From positions 1,054,001-1,118,000 of the forward strand of contig JAXGXY010000001.1 of assembly GCA_040772545.1 (NCBI GenBank): 64,000 bases of DNA, read 5' to 3'. The stretch is from UBA1431 sp002329665. GTDB taxonomy: Bacteria > Bacillota > Clostridia > Christensenellales > UBA1431. The notes under the pieces were generated by a model. The model did no database searches. It was not told where the DNA came from and saw only the letters and a list, made by a program, of their open reading frames with translations. Shown in pieces: positions 33,092-41,401 of the stretch. Numbering within the stretch: position 1 is the first letter of the stretch; the number at the start of each line of letters is the position of its first letter. The translations under genes and the position numbers were made by a program.

Positions 33092-33231
33092 AAACAAGCG
33101 AAGAAAATACGATATGGCACCGGCGCCCCAGGCGCACGCGTGCCATACATAAACAAAAGCTTTGTCTTTAATATAACCCTAACGCTCCGGTTTTTCTGCT
33201 TTCATTGTTTTCCTTCACAGTCCGTTTCCGG

Positions 33232-34908
33232 CTAAAACTCGTATCTCGCCCTGGCCGCCGTCTTCATCAGCACCGCATAGCCCGCGGCGGAGAACGCTGC
33301 CGCCACGACGACTATGATGAGGCTGACCAACAATGTCTGCGCGATCACGTTAAAGAGCAGGTAGGCTAATAATCCCAGCAGCGCGACCAGCAGCATCGAC
33401 AGGAGCATCGCATAGAGCGAATTCATGTTCTGCTTGATGGCCTCCGTCTCGTTGTTCCATTCGAACTTGGGCCTTATCAGGTCGATCTCGAGCGAGATGA
33501 CCGTTGTGCCGACCAGCAGCACGAGGGCAAACAAGAACGCGAAGAAGGCCGTCAAAGGATTTACGCCCATGCCGACGACTGCGCCGGCCCCCGTGGTGAA
33601 CGCCGAGGCCGCGGCGATGCTGTACCCGAACAGGAGCTTGGACTGTACCTGCTTCTCGAAGGCGACGGGGAAAGCTGTGCTGCCCCAGAAAGCCCCGCCT
33701 TCCCTGGAAAGCGCCGTCGACGCGGCCGGGTTGATCGAGCCGATAAACGCCATGATCCCCGCGAGCGCCAGGCACACGATGTCCTGGTTGGTCTCGCGCA
33801 GCAGGCCGAACACCTCTTCCGATTCCGCGCCGCTCATGGCGGCGGTGCCTATGAGCGGCAGCACCATCACAACGAACCCCAGCACGATCCCGGTCAGTGA
33901 GTTGATCGCGTAGACGGGGGACCTCAGGATCGTCTTCCACTCCCGCACGAACATAGCGCGAAGCGGCGAAAGCTGTTTCTTCACGTATGCGCTTTTGGCC
34001 ACCACCTTGAGCTTCTTCAGGGTCTCGAGCTGGGAGAGCGCGCCGCGGTAATAGATCTTGCTCGCGATAAAGGTCACCACAACGAACAACGCGGCCGAAA
34101 GGCCGATAAACTCCAGCAGGTATTTCACGCCCTCGAACCCGTCGAAGACAAGGGCGTTGACGGCCCACGCGCTCGGCGGGAAGGAAGCGCCCATGACGTT
34201 GATGAGCCCGTTTGGCTGGGACAGCGCCTGGAGGATCGCGTTCGGGTCCGTGTTGCGCAGCAGCGCGCTCAGCGACGTCTGGGCGAGCATGATAAGCACG
34301 AGCCCCCCGAGGCCGCCTATGATGGCCAGCATGCTCCTGTGGCGGGTCTTCCCGATGAAGCCCATGAAGAGCGAAGCGAGTATGGATGCGATCAGCAGGG
34401 GTATGGCCGGGACGAAGAGCCAGATGACGGCCGCCTTGATATAGAAGATTACGCCCATATTGGCCATTATCCCGTATATGATGACCACGGGCGCAAGAAG
34501 CCCCAGGGAGATGGCGAGCTCGCTGATGTAGACCATCGTGAGCTTGGAGAGAAACACGGTCCGCTGGTGCAGGGGCAGGGTCGAGAGAAACTCGCTGTCC
34601 CTTGCGAAAAACAGCGTGCCCAGCACGACGATGAGCCCGAAGAACAGGATCATGACGAGTATGGCCAAAAAAGCGTACAAAAGCAGCAGGGAGCCCTGGC
34701 CGCCGCCGAGGAAAAGCTTCGACGCTTCGTAGACCAACACGGAATACGAACCCAGTATCGCCAAAAATCCGAAGGCCGCGGAGGCGAATATAAAGAGCTG
34801 TTTCCTGAAGGCTTTCTTGTCGTTGCGGTAATTGCTTTTGATGACCGACAGCCCGTAGCGGGAGCGAAGCTGTATCCTCAGGATCGTGAAATAACCCGAC
34901 ATCCTCAT
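33232..34908 (-). CDS. Large ABC exporter permease
   Basis: 558 residues with about twelve membrane helices. Two halves are separated by a cytoplasmic region around residues 285-320 (LETLKKLKVVAKSAYVKKQLSPLRAMFVREWKTI), the fused two-domain layout of putative ABC exporters. Its ATG overlaps the ATPase stop by four bases (ATGA), so the pair is translationally coupled and should form one transporter. Substrate unknown. Confidence 0.82.
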   Translation of the reverse strand: MRMSGYFTILRIQLRSRYGLSVIKSNYRNDKKAFRKQLFIFASAAFGFLAILGSYSVLVYEASKLFLGGGQGSLLLLYAFLAILVMILFFGLIVVLGTLFFARDSEFLSTLPLHQRTVFLSKLTMVYISELAISLGLLAPVVIIYGIMANMGVIFYIKAAVIWLFVPAIPLLIASILASLFMGFIGKTRHRSMLAIIGGLGGLVLIMLAQTSLSALLRNTDPNAILQALSQPNGLINVMGASFPPSAWAVNALVFDGFEGVKYLLEFIGLSAALFVVVTFIASKIYYRGALSQLETLKKLKVVAKSAYVKKQLSPLRAMFVREWKTILRSPVYAINSLTGIVLGFVVMVLPLIGTAAMSGAESEEVFGLLRETNQDIVCLALAGIMAFIGSINPAASTALSREGGAFWGSTAFPVAFEKQVQSKLLFGYSIAAASAFTTGAGAVVGMGVNPLTAFFAFLFALVLLVGTTVISLEIDLIRPKFEWNNETEAIKQNMNSLYAMLLSMLLVALLGLLAYLLFNVIAQTLLVSLIIVVVAAAFSAAGYAVLMKTAARARYEF

Positions 34909-35645
34909 TCACCGCCTTCCGGTTCTTCGGTGAGCTTGAAGAAGATTTTCTCGAGCGAGGTCTCGTTCTGGGCCTTGGAACGCAGTTCCTCGAGCGTCCC
35001 CAAAGCGATCAGCTTCCCATCGTCAATGATGCCGATCCTGTCGCACAGGTGTTCGACCACTTCGAGCACGTGGGTCGAGAAGAATACGGTGTTGCCTCTG
35101 GCGCAGTGCGCCTTCATCTCCTGCTTGAGCAGGTGGGCCGATTTCGGGTCGAGCCCCGTCATCGGCTCGTCGAGTATCCAGTACCGGGGCTCGTGCATAA
35201 GGGCCGCCGCGACGATGATCTTCTGCTTCATGCCGTGGGAGTAGGAACGGATGATCTCGCCCGCGGCCTTCTCGAGGTTGAACATCGCAAGGTATTTTTC
35301 GATGTTCGCTTTCCTGGCTTTGGCGGGGACCGAGTAGATGTCCCCGATGAAATTCAGGTATTCGATGCCGGTGAGCCTGTCGTAGATGTCGTGGGAGTCG
35401 GGCACGTACCCGATGATGGATTTTAATTCTATCGGCGATTTCTCGAAGTCTATGCCGTTGATGGCGATCCTCCCGCTGTCCGGTTTGAGTATGCCGACGA
35501 GCATCTTGATCGTCGTGGTCTTCCCGGCGCCGTTCGGGCCGATGAAACCGAATATCTCGCCGTCCCTGGTCTGCAACGAAAGGTCGTCGACCGCCTTCGT
35601 CCTGGATTTGGAATAGGTTTTGGTCACGTTTTCGATCTGGATCAT
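34905..35645 (-). CDS. ABC transporter ATP-binding protein
   Basis: 246 residues from the ATG at 35645. Walker A GPNGAGKTT, signature YSHGMKQK, Walker B YWILDEPMTGLD and switch motif STHVLEVVEH are intact. The signature YSHGM in place of LSGGQ is common in this exporter group. An open frame continues 47 codons upstream without a ribosome site or family resemblance, so I did not use it. Operon of two genes with the permease. Confidence 0.92.
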   Translation of the reverse strand: MIQIENVTKTYSKSRTKAVDDLSLQTRDGEIFGFIGPNGAGKTTTIKMLVGILKPDSGRIAINGIDFEKSPIELKSIIGYVPDSHDIYDRLTGIEYLNFIGDIYSVPAKARKANIEKYLAMFNLEKAAGEIIRSYSHGMKQKIIVAAALMHEPRYWILDEPMTGLDPKSAHLLKQEMKAHCARGNTVFFSTHVLEVVEHLCDRIGIIDDGKLIALGTLEELRSKAQNETSLEKIFFKLTEEPEGGE

Positions 35646-35934
35646 ATCTGCAACCTCACAATAAACATTGGGTTCGCGTCGCCCGCGTGAAGAACGGACA
35701 GCGTGGCCGTTCTTTCCCGCTCTGCCGCAAGACGGTACATAGATCCCACATGCCGCTTTTCTATTATAACATGAACAAACGGACATGAATCAAGGACAAA
35801 AGGAGCGGCGAACAGGCCGATTCAAAAAGGCCTGTTCGCTGGATTTCCGCGGTTTCCCTAGCGGCAAAAATACGGTTTGGGCACGATCGCCTTGTGCAAA
35901 GCAGATTCTGCGCCAAAATGCCGTCGGGCGCCCC

Positions 35935-36183
35935 TCAGTCGAGTTCTACGAGTTTGGCCTTTACGCCCTCGATTTCGTTGAGGGCGCTTTCGAGCTCCGC
36001 GTATCCGCCGCCGCAGAGCTGGAGGATCAGTATGCCCGTTTCCGAGCAAGTATTGTCGTCCGTTTCGTGCAGCCCCAGCCTCGTCTTAATGGAACATCCG
36101 AACTCCGTGAGCACGGTCTGGACGGTCGGCGCCTTGTCGGTCCTTTTCCTGATACGGATCACCATGATATGTTCGCATCCCAT
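35935..36183 (-). CDS. Small ACT/ferredoxin-fold protein (TM1266-like)
   Basis: 82 residues. MVIRIRKRTDKAPTVQTVLTEFGCSIKTRLGLHE...ILILQLCGGGYAELESALNEIEGV has the beta-alpha-beta spacing of ACT/NikR-like domains and resembles small proteins annotated as iron-only hydrogenase system regulators. No hydrogenase gene is nearby, so the regulatory label is weak. The start could also be the internal ATG seven residues in. AGAGGGGAG precedes the first ATG. Confidence 0.6.
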   Translation of the reverse strand: MGCEHIMVIRIRKRTDKAPTVQTVLTEFGCSIKTRLGLHETDDNTCSETGILILQLCGGGYAELESALNEIEGVKAKLVELD

Positions 36184-36286
36184 AAGCGTGTTCTCCCCTC
36201 TTTAACGTTCTCCTTATTGTATATGTAAACCGCGCCGTTTATTCCGGCATGGCCGAAAGCGGCGGCGGACAAGGCCGCAGCTATGC

Positions 36287-36601
36287 ATGGGGAACGCCTT
36301 CCGCTGCGATGCGGGCGGAATCGGCCCGCAGGACACATACCTGCCCACGATCGGATTCGCGCGGTTTTCCTATATACGGGAAACTGCCGGAGAGAGTTTC
36401 GGGCAAGACCCCTATAGAACCAAAGAACACTGCCGGACATATGATGTAAAGGTAACGGATTCCTGTGAAGGAATGAAACCGGGGACAGTATTCTTCGGCG
36501 ATGATGATAACGTTCCCGATTGGAATTTGTCGGGAGGCCCGGGCGTGCAGTCACGATCTATACGAAAAGCATGTATTGGTGCTTGCGACAAAATCCAATA
36601 A
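36287..36601 (+). CDS. Doubtful open reading frame
   Basis: 104 codons from an ATG without a clear ribosome site, ending 14 bases before the next gene. The second half (CEGMKPGTVFFGDDDNVPDWNLSGGPG) looks more protein-like than the first. It may be a real small gene, a remnant, or chance. Nothing else is supported in 36184-36614. Confidence 0.25.
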   Translation: MGNAFRCDAGGIGPQDTYLPTIGFARFSYIRETAGESFGQDPYRTKEHCRTYDVKVTDSCEGMKPGTVFFGDDDNVPDWNLSGGPGVQSRSIRKACIGACDKIQ

Positions 36602-36614
36602 TTAAAGGAGGCAA

Positions 36615-36878
36615 ATGATAATGTCAGCCGACGGTGTGAGCAGTTGCTTGGTCAATGCGCTTTGTGAATACGAAGATAACGTTGTTACTATCTACACTGA
36701 GGGATGCAGTAACACCTGTGGTTTTACCGGACTCTTAACCCATGTGAGCTGTGATTGCGTCAAACTCGTTTCGTGCACGAACGGGGGAGGATGCAGGTCC
36801 GGGTGCCGATTTGCAACAGTTACCGTTTTCCCCATCGACAAGATCGTCGCGGTAACGCGGTGCAATACGACCATCTGA
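36615..36878 (+). CDS. Small Cys-rich protein with LSm-like pattern
   Basis: 87 residues; ATG at 36615 or, more likely from spacing to AAAGGAGG, the second ATG at 36621. The pattern VVTIYTEGC...GFTGLLTHVSCDCVKLVSC...FATVTVFPIDKIVAVT looks like a small beta barrel in which an FTGLL strand is followed by a functional-group loop and a final PIDKIVAV strand. Similar Cys-rich small proteins are frequent in spore-forming Clostridia with no assigned function. Nine cysteines suggest cross-linking or metal binding. A terminator follows directly. Confidence 0.7.
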   Translation: MIMSADGVSSCLVNALCEYEDNVVTIYTEGCSNTCGFTGLLTHVSCDCVKLVSCTNGGGCRSGCRFATVTVFPIDKIVAVTRCNTTI

Positions 36879-36912
36879 AAGAACAGTCGATACCTTGCGA
36901 CACATATCTCTC

Positions 36913-36946
36913 AAAACCCTTTTCATCGCTTGAAAAGGGTTTTTTC
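36913..36946. terminator. Bidirectional terminator
   Basis: AAAACCCTTTTCA/TGAAAAGGGTTTT, perfect 13-bp stem with TCGCT loop, between the small Cys-rich gene and the arsC stub. Confidence 0.9.
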
Positions 36947-36979
36947 TTTCCATTTGCGTCAACCCGTCGGATAGCATCG

Positions 36980-37129
36980 TTATCCACCCCGCATTCTTTC
37001 CTTCATCCCGGCCACCTTTCTTTCTATGGCAAGCAGTCTCCCCAGTGCCTCGGCGACCTGGCTGCGGCACGAATTGTGCACGCAGATGAAGGCAGCCTTC
37101 TTTTTCGCAGTTTCCATGATGTCGATCAT
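36980..37129 (-). pseudogene. Truncated arsenate reductase / LMW phosphatase stub
   Basis: 49 codons. KKKAAFICVHNSCRSQVAEALGRLLA is the start of ArsC-type low-molecular-weight phosphatases, including the complete P-loop CX5R (CVHNSCR). After residue 35 the resemblance ends and a stop follows at 36980; the remaining about 100 residues of the enzyme, with the resolving cysteines and catalytic Asp, are absent. The ATG overlaps the stop of the upstream thioredoxin-fold gene by four bases, so the two were once a coupled pair. Confidence 0.75.
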
Positions 37130-37638
37130 TGCACGCCCATCTCCGCCAGGACAGCCCTGATCTGCCGGGCGGTCATGCCGCCCAGATGTACCGTGAGGAC
37201 GTAATCGCCGCCGTCTGAATGCATCGTCATCCCCATCGCCTGCGGGTCCCCCGGGACGAACGGTCCGCCGTCCTTATCGAAAAAGAACAGCGCCGGCACC
37301 ACCGGGACCGGGAAATCCTCGGCGGCGTCCGGATACTCGGCCAGGTCTACGTACTTGATGAGCGCCCTGCCCCGATACTCGGCGTTTAGGTCCATGAGCA
37401 CCGGCAGCATCTCCTTTGACCCCCTGCCGAAAGCGACGATGACGGGCAGCCCGTAAGCCTTCCACTTCGGAAGGTCCGCCTTAGAGGCAATCAGGCCGGA
37501 TTCCTGCGGCGAAGGGCCCGCCGTCTGTTCCTCGCCGGTCTTGATGTGCCATATCACGACGATGGCCACTGCGATGAGCACGGGGACGAACACCTTCGTT
37601 ACCTTTGCGATCGTCTGGACCTTGCGGTCGGTTTCCAT
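37126..37638 (-). CDS. Membrane-anchored thioredoxin-fold protein lacking the CxxC
   Basis: 170 residues. N-terminal membrane anchor (about 15-31), then a thioredoxin-like domain: LPVIVAFGRGSKEMLPVLMDLNAEYRGRALIKYVDLAEYP and VPALFFFDKDG. The usual WCxxC position reads GRGSKE, and the protein has no cysteine at all, so it cannot do thiol-disulfide exchange. The cis-proline region (VVPALFFFD) is kept, so the fold is probably intact. A binding or chaperone role is possible; decay together with the arsC stub is the alternative. Confidence 0.78.
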   Translation of the reverse strand: METDRKVQTIAKVTKVFVPVLIAVAIVVIWHIKTGEEQTAGPSPQESGLIASKADLPKWKAYGLPVIVAFGRGSKEMLPVLMDLNAEYRGRALIKYVDLAEYPDAAEDFPVPVVPALFFFDKDGGPFVPGDPQAMGMTMHSDGGDYVLTVHLGGMTARQIRAVLAEMGVQ

Positions 37639-37802
37639 CGGGCTCCCCTCCTTTTTTCGCGTCCTGTCCGGCTCCTTCTGTTCGCACCCTCATTCTCCCA
37701 CATGACGCGGTGCACGTCAATGCACCGCGCGGCGCGTATGAAATCCCCTCAAAAAACAAAACCTATCCCAGGCCAAACACCATTTGAAAGGAGTTGTGCT
37801 CG

Positions 37803-38243
37803 ATGCAGAGACTCGTACCCACCAACAGGAACAGGGGCCTTCGGCCCTTCGGGGTCGACGGTTTCTTCAACATGCCCGACGATTTTTTCGATCCGTGGTT
37901 CCCGGGGAGGCACCTCATGCGGGACACGTTCCGGGTGGACGTGCAGGAAAATGATAACGAATACACCGTCGAGGCGGAAATACCGGGCGTAAAGAAAGAG
38001 GACGTGCGCCTCGAACTGACCGAAGGCCGGCTCCTGATCGCCGTTCAAAGAGAGGACAACGTAGAGGAAGAGAAAAAGAATTACATCCACAGGGAGAGGC
38101 ATTTTTCCTCTGCGCAGAGATGCCTCCACCTTCCGGATGCGAAGCCGGAAGGCATCAAGGCCAAAATGGACGACGGCGTGCTGCGCATCACCGTTCCCAA
38201 GGAAGAGAAGTCTAACAGCAGGCGCAGGATAGACATCCAGTGA
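37803..38243 (+). CDS. Hsp20-family small heat-shock protein
   Basis: 146 residues. Alpha-crystallin domain from about residue 41 (FRVDVQENDNEYTVEAEIPGVKKEDVRLEL) with the terminal GVLRITVPK motif. ATP-independent holdase that keeps unfolding proteins soluble. ATG at 37803 is nine bases after AAAGGAG; a TTG nine bases earlier abuts that site and is less likely. No HrcA CIRCE element is visible upstream. Confidence 0.94.
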   Translation: MQRLVPTNRNRGLRPFGVDGFFNMPDDFFDPWFPGRHLMRDTFRVDVQENDNEYTVEAEIPGVKKEDVRLELTEGRLLIAVQREDNVEEEKKNYIHRERHFSSAQRCLHLPDAKPEGIKAKMDDGVLRITVPKEEKSNSRRRIDIQ

Positions 38244-38250
38244 ACAGGGC

Positions 38251-38280
38251 AAAAAGCGGCGCTTTGGGCGCCGTTTTTTT
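38251..38280 (+). terminator. Terminator of the Hsp20 gene
   Basis: CGGCGC/GCGCCG stem with a short loop followed by seven T, directly after the stop codon. Confidence 0.88.
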
Positions 38281-38402
38281 GGCCAGTCGGGCGCCGTCCG
38301 AACCGAAACAAAGATGGCGTGTAACGGCTGTCAGCTCCACAGGCAGACTGCGGCGGCCTTCGGACCGTGGTTTGGCGTTTGCGGAGAACAGAAATACACG
38401 CA

Positions 38403-39518
38403 TCAGCCCGGGTTATCACACCCCTTGACGTTGTTCTTCCCGTCCGACTTGGCCATGTAGAGAAACTTATCTCCCTTGGCCAGTATCTCGTCCACGCTGT
38501 ATGCGAACCTGTCGGCTACGACGCCGAAGCTGCAGGTGATGCGTAAAAACCCCTGGAAAAGATGTTCCCCGATGATCCTCCTCAGCTTTTCGGCCACCAC
38601 CACCGCCCGTTTGTTGTCGCCGTTCTCGATCAGGATTATGAACTCCTCTCCCCCCCATCTGAAGAGCATGTCCTTTTCCCTGATGTTCGCCTTCACGATG
38701 CCGGCAAGTTCGGTGATGACCCTGTCCCCCATCAGGTGTCCGTGCCGGTCGTTGATCTCCTTGAAATCGTCGATATCAAACATGATCAGGGCCGCCTGTT
38801 CGGGCTGTTTGTCGCCGGAGGCCAGGTAGCGTTCCATTTCGGCGTTGAATTTCTTCCTGTTGAACGTTCCCGTAAGCGGGTCCGTGTTCGAAAGGTATTC
38901 CAGCCTCTTGTTATTGAAATAGGCGATGCGCTTGAAATGGTTGATGTTAAACGAACTCAGGCTGCTGAAAAACATGACCAGCAGCGTGTACACCAGCCCG
39001 GCCGAGAACTTCGCAAACGGGATGCCTTTCATGAAAACGATAGTGATGCCGAAAAAAGCCAGATATGAAACGATGGCCGCGACGTTTTTCAGTATCCACC
39101 GGTTGGGCGCCAAATAAATGACGATGATGATTATCATCAGGCCGAAAGTCTGGATCAGAAAATCCGGGTTCTCGTATTGATAGAACACGGCGCAGAAGGA
39201 AACGGCGATGATGATTTCGCAGAGTGTGACCAGCCAATATATGACGGCGCTGCGCCTGATATCCCCTATTTTTTTGTAGAGGAGCGCTACCATGACAACG
39301 ACGGCGAGCCTGTTGGCGAGAATCAGCGAAAATACGGTGGGGTCGCTTATCAGTAAGCTGTCGGGTATGATAAAGAGCATGTAAAGCACGCCTGCGATGA
39401 CAAGCAGCATCTTTATATGTTTTATGAATGTCGGCCTTTCGGACTCGAAAAAACTCTTTTCCGTTTCCTCGTTCTTAAACTCCGCAAGCCAGTTGATCTT
39501 CGCGTTCATATCGCTCAT
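38403..39518 (-). CDS. Diguanylate cyclase with membrane sensor
   Basis: 371 residues. About six membrane helices (residues 35-190) form an input domain of unknown ligand. A GGDEF domain follows: NTDPLTGTFNRKKF, DIDDFKEINDRHGHLMGD and the active site RWGGEEF (GGEEF form, usually active). The product-inhibition I-site RxxD (REKD) sits exactly five residues before GGEEF, so feedback by cyclic di-GMP is expected. No EAL domain. Single gene. Confidence 0.93.
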   Translation of the reverse strand: MSDMNAKINWLAEFKNEETEKSFFESERPTFIKHIKMLLVIAGVLYMLFIIPDSLLISDPTVFSLILANRLAVVVMVALLYKKIGDIRRSAVIYWLVTLCEIIIAVSFCAVFYQYENPDFLIQTFGLMIIIIVIYLAPNRWILKNVAAIVSYLAFFGITIVFMKGIPFAKFSAGLVYTLLVMFFSSLSSFNINHFKRIAYFNNKRLEYLSNTDPLTGTFNRKKFNAEMERYLASGDKQPEQAALIMFDIDDFKEINDRHGHLMGDRVITELAGIVKANIREKDMLFRWGGEEFIILIENGDNKRAVVVAEKLRRIIGEHLFQGFLRITCSFGVVADRFAYSVDEILAKGDKFLYMAKSDGKNNVKGCDNPG

Positions 39519-39661
39519 AGCGTTTCCTTATGCCTCTCCTTAACTAGCGGCGGGCTGCGAAGTCAAAAGCCCGCCACTATTTTATCACCGAATATGACCG
39601 ATTGAATCAAGCGTTTGTTGCCATCGCTATTGAATGACCCCCGTCGGGTAAGAGCGAGACG

Positions 39662-39696
39662 AAAAAAGCGAGGCCCTGTAAAAAGGAACCCCGCTT
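39662..39696 (-). terminator. Terminator of the rubrerythrin-PerR operon
   Basis: On the minus strand AAGCGGGG...CCTCGCTTTTTT with a long loop, downstream of the rubrerythrin stop at 39816. The base of the stem pairs AGCG with CGCT. Confidence 0.6.
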
Positions 39697-39815
39697 CTCC
39701 CGGGTTGCAAAATATCGGGTGCAAAAGAGCGATAACGCGGCGGAGCACCATAGCACGGCGGCGGCGTGGTTTTCTTCAACACGCCGGCGCCTTGGGGCTG
39801 CGTCGAATTTCAGCT

Positions 39816-40406
39816 TCAATAGGTCTCGGCGAAAACCTCGAAATGCGCCTGCGGGTGCGCACACGCCGGGCATTCTGCAGGCGCTTCCAGCCCTTCGTGG
39901 ATATAGCCGCAGTTGCCGCATTTCCATTGCACCTTCTGCTCTTTTTTAAAGACGGTCCCTCCGTCGACGTTTTTGGCCAGCTTGATGAAGCGTGTCTCAT
40001 GCCGGACCTCTGCCTTGGCGATATTCCTGAACGTCAGCGCGATCTCGGAAAACCCCTCTTCTTCGGCCGTATCTGCAAAAGCCGGGTAAAGGTCGGACCA
40101 TTCCTCCTTTTCACCGGCCGCCGCGGCCTTCAGGTTTTCGAGCGTCGTGCCCATCGCGACCGGATAATCCGCCGTGATCTCGATCGCCGCGGGCAGTTCG
40201 TCCAGCCCGGCAATGAGGTGCTTGAAGAACCGCTTCGCGTGTTCCTTCTCGTTGTCCGCAGTTTCGATGAAGATGTTTCTTATCTGCTTGTACCCTTCCT
40301 TGTCCGCTACGGACGCGTAGTACGTGTAGCGGTTGCGCGCCTGCGATTCGCCCGCAAATGCCTTGAGCAGGTTTTCAGCCGTTTTTGTTCCGTTCAGACT
40401 TTTCAT
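39816..40406 (-). CDS. rbr: Rubrerythrin
   Basis: 196 residues. Reduces hydrogen peroxide in anaerobes. The di-iron four-helix bundle shows FAGESQARNRY, ETADNEKEHAKRF and AKAEVRHETRF (ExxH motifs). The C-terminal rubredoxin domain has CGNC...CPAC. It overlaps the 3' end of the upstream Fur-family gene by 32 bases, an unusually long overlap that implies coupled translation. Confidence 0.96.
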   Translation of the reverse strand: MKSLNGTKTAENLLKAFAGESQARNRYTYYASVADKEGYKQIRNIFIETADNEKEHAKRFFKHLIAGLDELPAAIEITADYPVAMGTTLENLKAAAAGEKEEWSDLYPAFADTAEEEGFSEIALTFRNIAKAEVRHETRFIKLAKNVDGGTVFKKEQKVQWKCGNCGYIHEGLEAPAECPACAHPQAHFEVFAETY

Positions 40407-40824
40407 GTTTTACTCCTCCTTGATTACACCGGGGACACAGCCCCTTGAAATATACGTTCCGTTCCTTGGTTAAGTACCCTTCCAGGGCGTCGTGCGCCAT
40501 CGCGTCCGGATCGAGAGGAAAATCCGTCACGGCGCCGCACGCTTCGCATTTGAAATGCCCGTGGACCGACATGTCGGCGTCATAGCGCATCTCGTTGTCC
40601 TCGATCGTTACGACCCTAACAAGCTCCGCCTTCGCGAACAGGTTCAGCGCGTTGTACACCGTTGTTTTGGAAAGCGTGGGGATGTCTTCGACGAGCGCGT
40701 GGAAGATCTCGTCGACGGTCGGGTGCGACCGCTGCCCCAGCAGGTAGCCGTAGATCCTGATCCGCTGGTACGACGGGCGTACCTTCCTCTTTTTCAGTTC
40801 CTCGGCGATCCGCTCGCTATCCAT
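40375..40824 (-). CDS. Fur-family repressor, PerR type by context
   Basis: 149 residues from the ATG at 40824 (GGAAGGTG upstream). Winged helix with RPSYQRIRIYGYLLGQRSHPTVDEIF and TLSKTTVYNAL; regulatory metal ligands near HGHFKCEACG and the structural zinc site completed by CPRC. Coupling to rubrerythrin points to a PerR-like peroxide sensor rather than an iron-uptake Fur. Probably autoregulated (see the promoter entry at 40854). Confidence 0.85.
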   Translation of the reverse strand: MDSERIAEELKKRKVRPSYQRIRIYGYLLGQRSHPTVDEIFHALVEDIPTLSKTTVYNALNLFAKAELVRVVTIEDNEMRYDADMSVHGHFKCEACGAVTDFPLDPDAMAHDALEGYLTKERNVYFKGLCPRCNQGGVKHEKSERNKNG

Positions 40825-40853
40825 TACGTTCACCTTCCGCGACGACAATAAAT

Positions 40854-40902
40854 ATGTTATGGTTACATTTTTGATTATATTTCATGTTCTGTTTCCTGTC
40901 AA
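40854..40902 (-). promoter_or_regulatory. Consensus promoter and operator of the PerR-rubrerythrin operon
   Basis: Minus-strand TTGACA (40897-40902), exactly 17 bases, TATAAT (40874-40879): a perfect sigma-A promoter. Just downstream of the -10 box lies a partial palindrome ATGTTATGGTTACAT (40854-40868, five of seven arm positions symmetric), placed to block transcription when a Fur-family repressor binds. The site is not a textbook PerR box. Confidence 0.7.
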
Positions 40903-41048
40903 GGGCCATGGGTTGAAGTATGAAACACGAGCGGATTCAAAATGATTCTGCCGTCCGCCCCGCCATGCCTATGTTACGGCAACTCGCGCGGGCCGTGAAT
41001 AAAACCCGCCGCACGTGAGAAAATATTTCAGCGATAAGGAGGCAACAA

Positions 41049-41255
41049 ATGGTAACGGCGAACCTACGAGTGGAAGGGATGGGGTGCAACCGCTGCGCAC
41101 AAGCGATCAAGGACTCTCTTGGCGCGGTAAACGGCATCGGCGAGGTCGAAGTGGACCTCAAGGGCAAGAGGGTGGCCGTAGAATACGATCCCGCGGCCGT
41201 GGACACCATGACGATCAGGCTGACGATAGAAAACAGCGGCTACAAAGTCGGGTGA
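41049..41255 (+). CDS. Heavy-metal-associated (HMA) domain protein
   Basis: 68 residues, a stand-alone ferredoxin-like metal carrier. GMGCNRCAQAI is the CxxC copper-type site. Similar to CopZ chaperones that hand copper to a P-type ATPase, but no such ATPase, CsoR or CopY is in the window. ATG after AAGGAGG. Confidence 0.88.
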   Translation: MVTANLRVEGMGCNRCAQAIKDSLGAVNGIGEVEVDLKGKRVAVEYDPAAVDTMTIRLTIENSGYKVG

Positions 41256-41328
41256 ACGCCTGTAAACCGCATGTCCCGTGAGTTTCTACGTTTTGGCTGC
41301 TGAGCCCTTAAAAATGGATATAATTGGC

Positions 41329-41357
41329 TTGTTTGCACAGATTTTAACTGATATTAT
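41329..41357 (+). promoter_or_regulatory. Promoter of the lipoprotein gene at 41402
   Basis: TTGTTT (41329-41334), 17-base spacer, TATTAT (41352-41357). Confidence 0.45.
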
Positions 41358-41401
41358 GGACTCGACGAACACGACATTTAATAGTGAAAGGAACATATCA
41401 A

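Noticed and set aside
36159..36554. Minus-strand open frame opposite the doubtful plus-strand frame
   Set aside because: No ribosome site, low-complexity basic composition, and it overlaps the start of the ACT-like gene.
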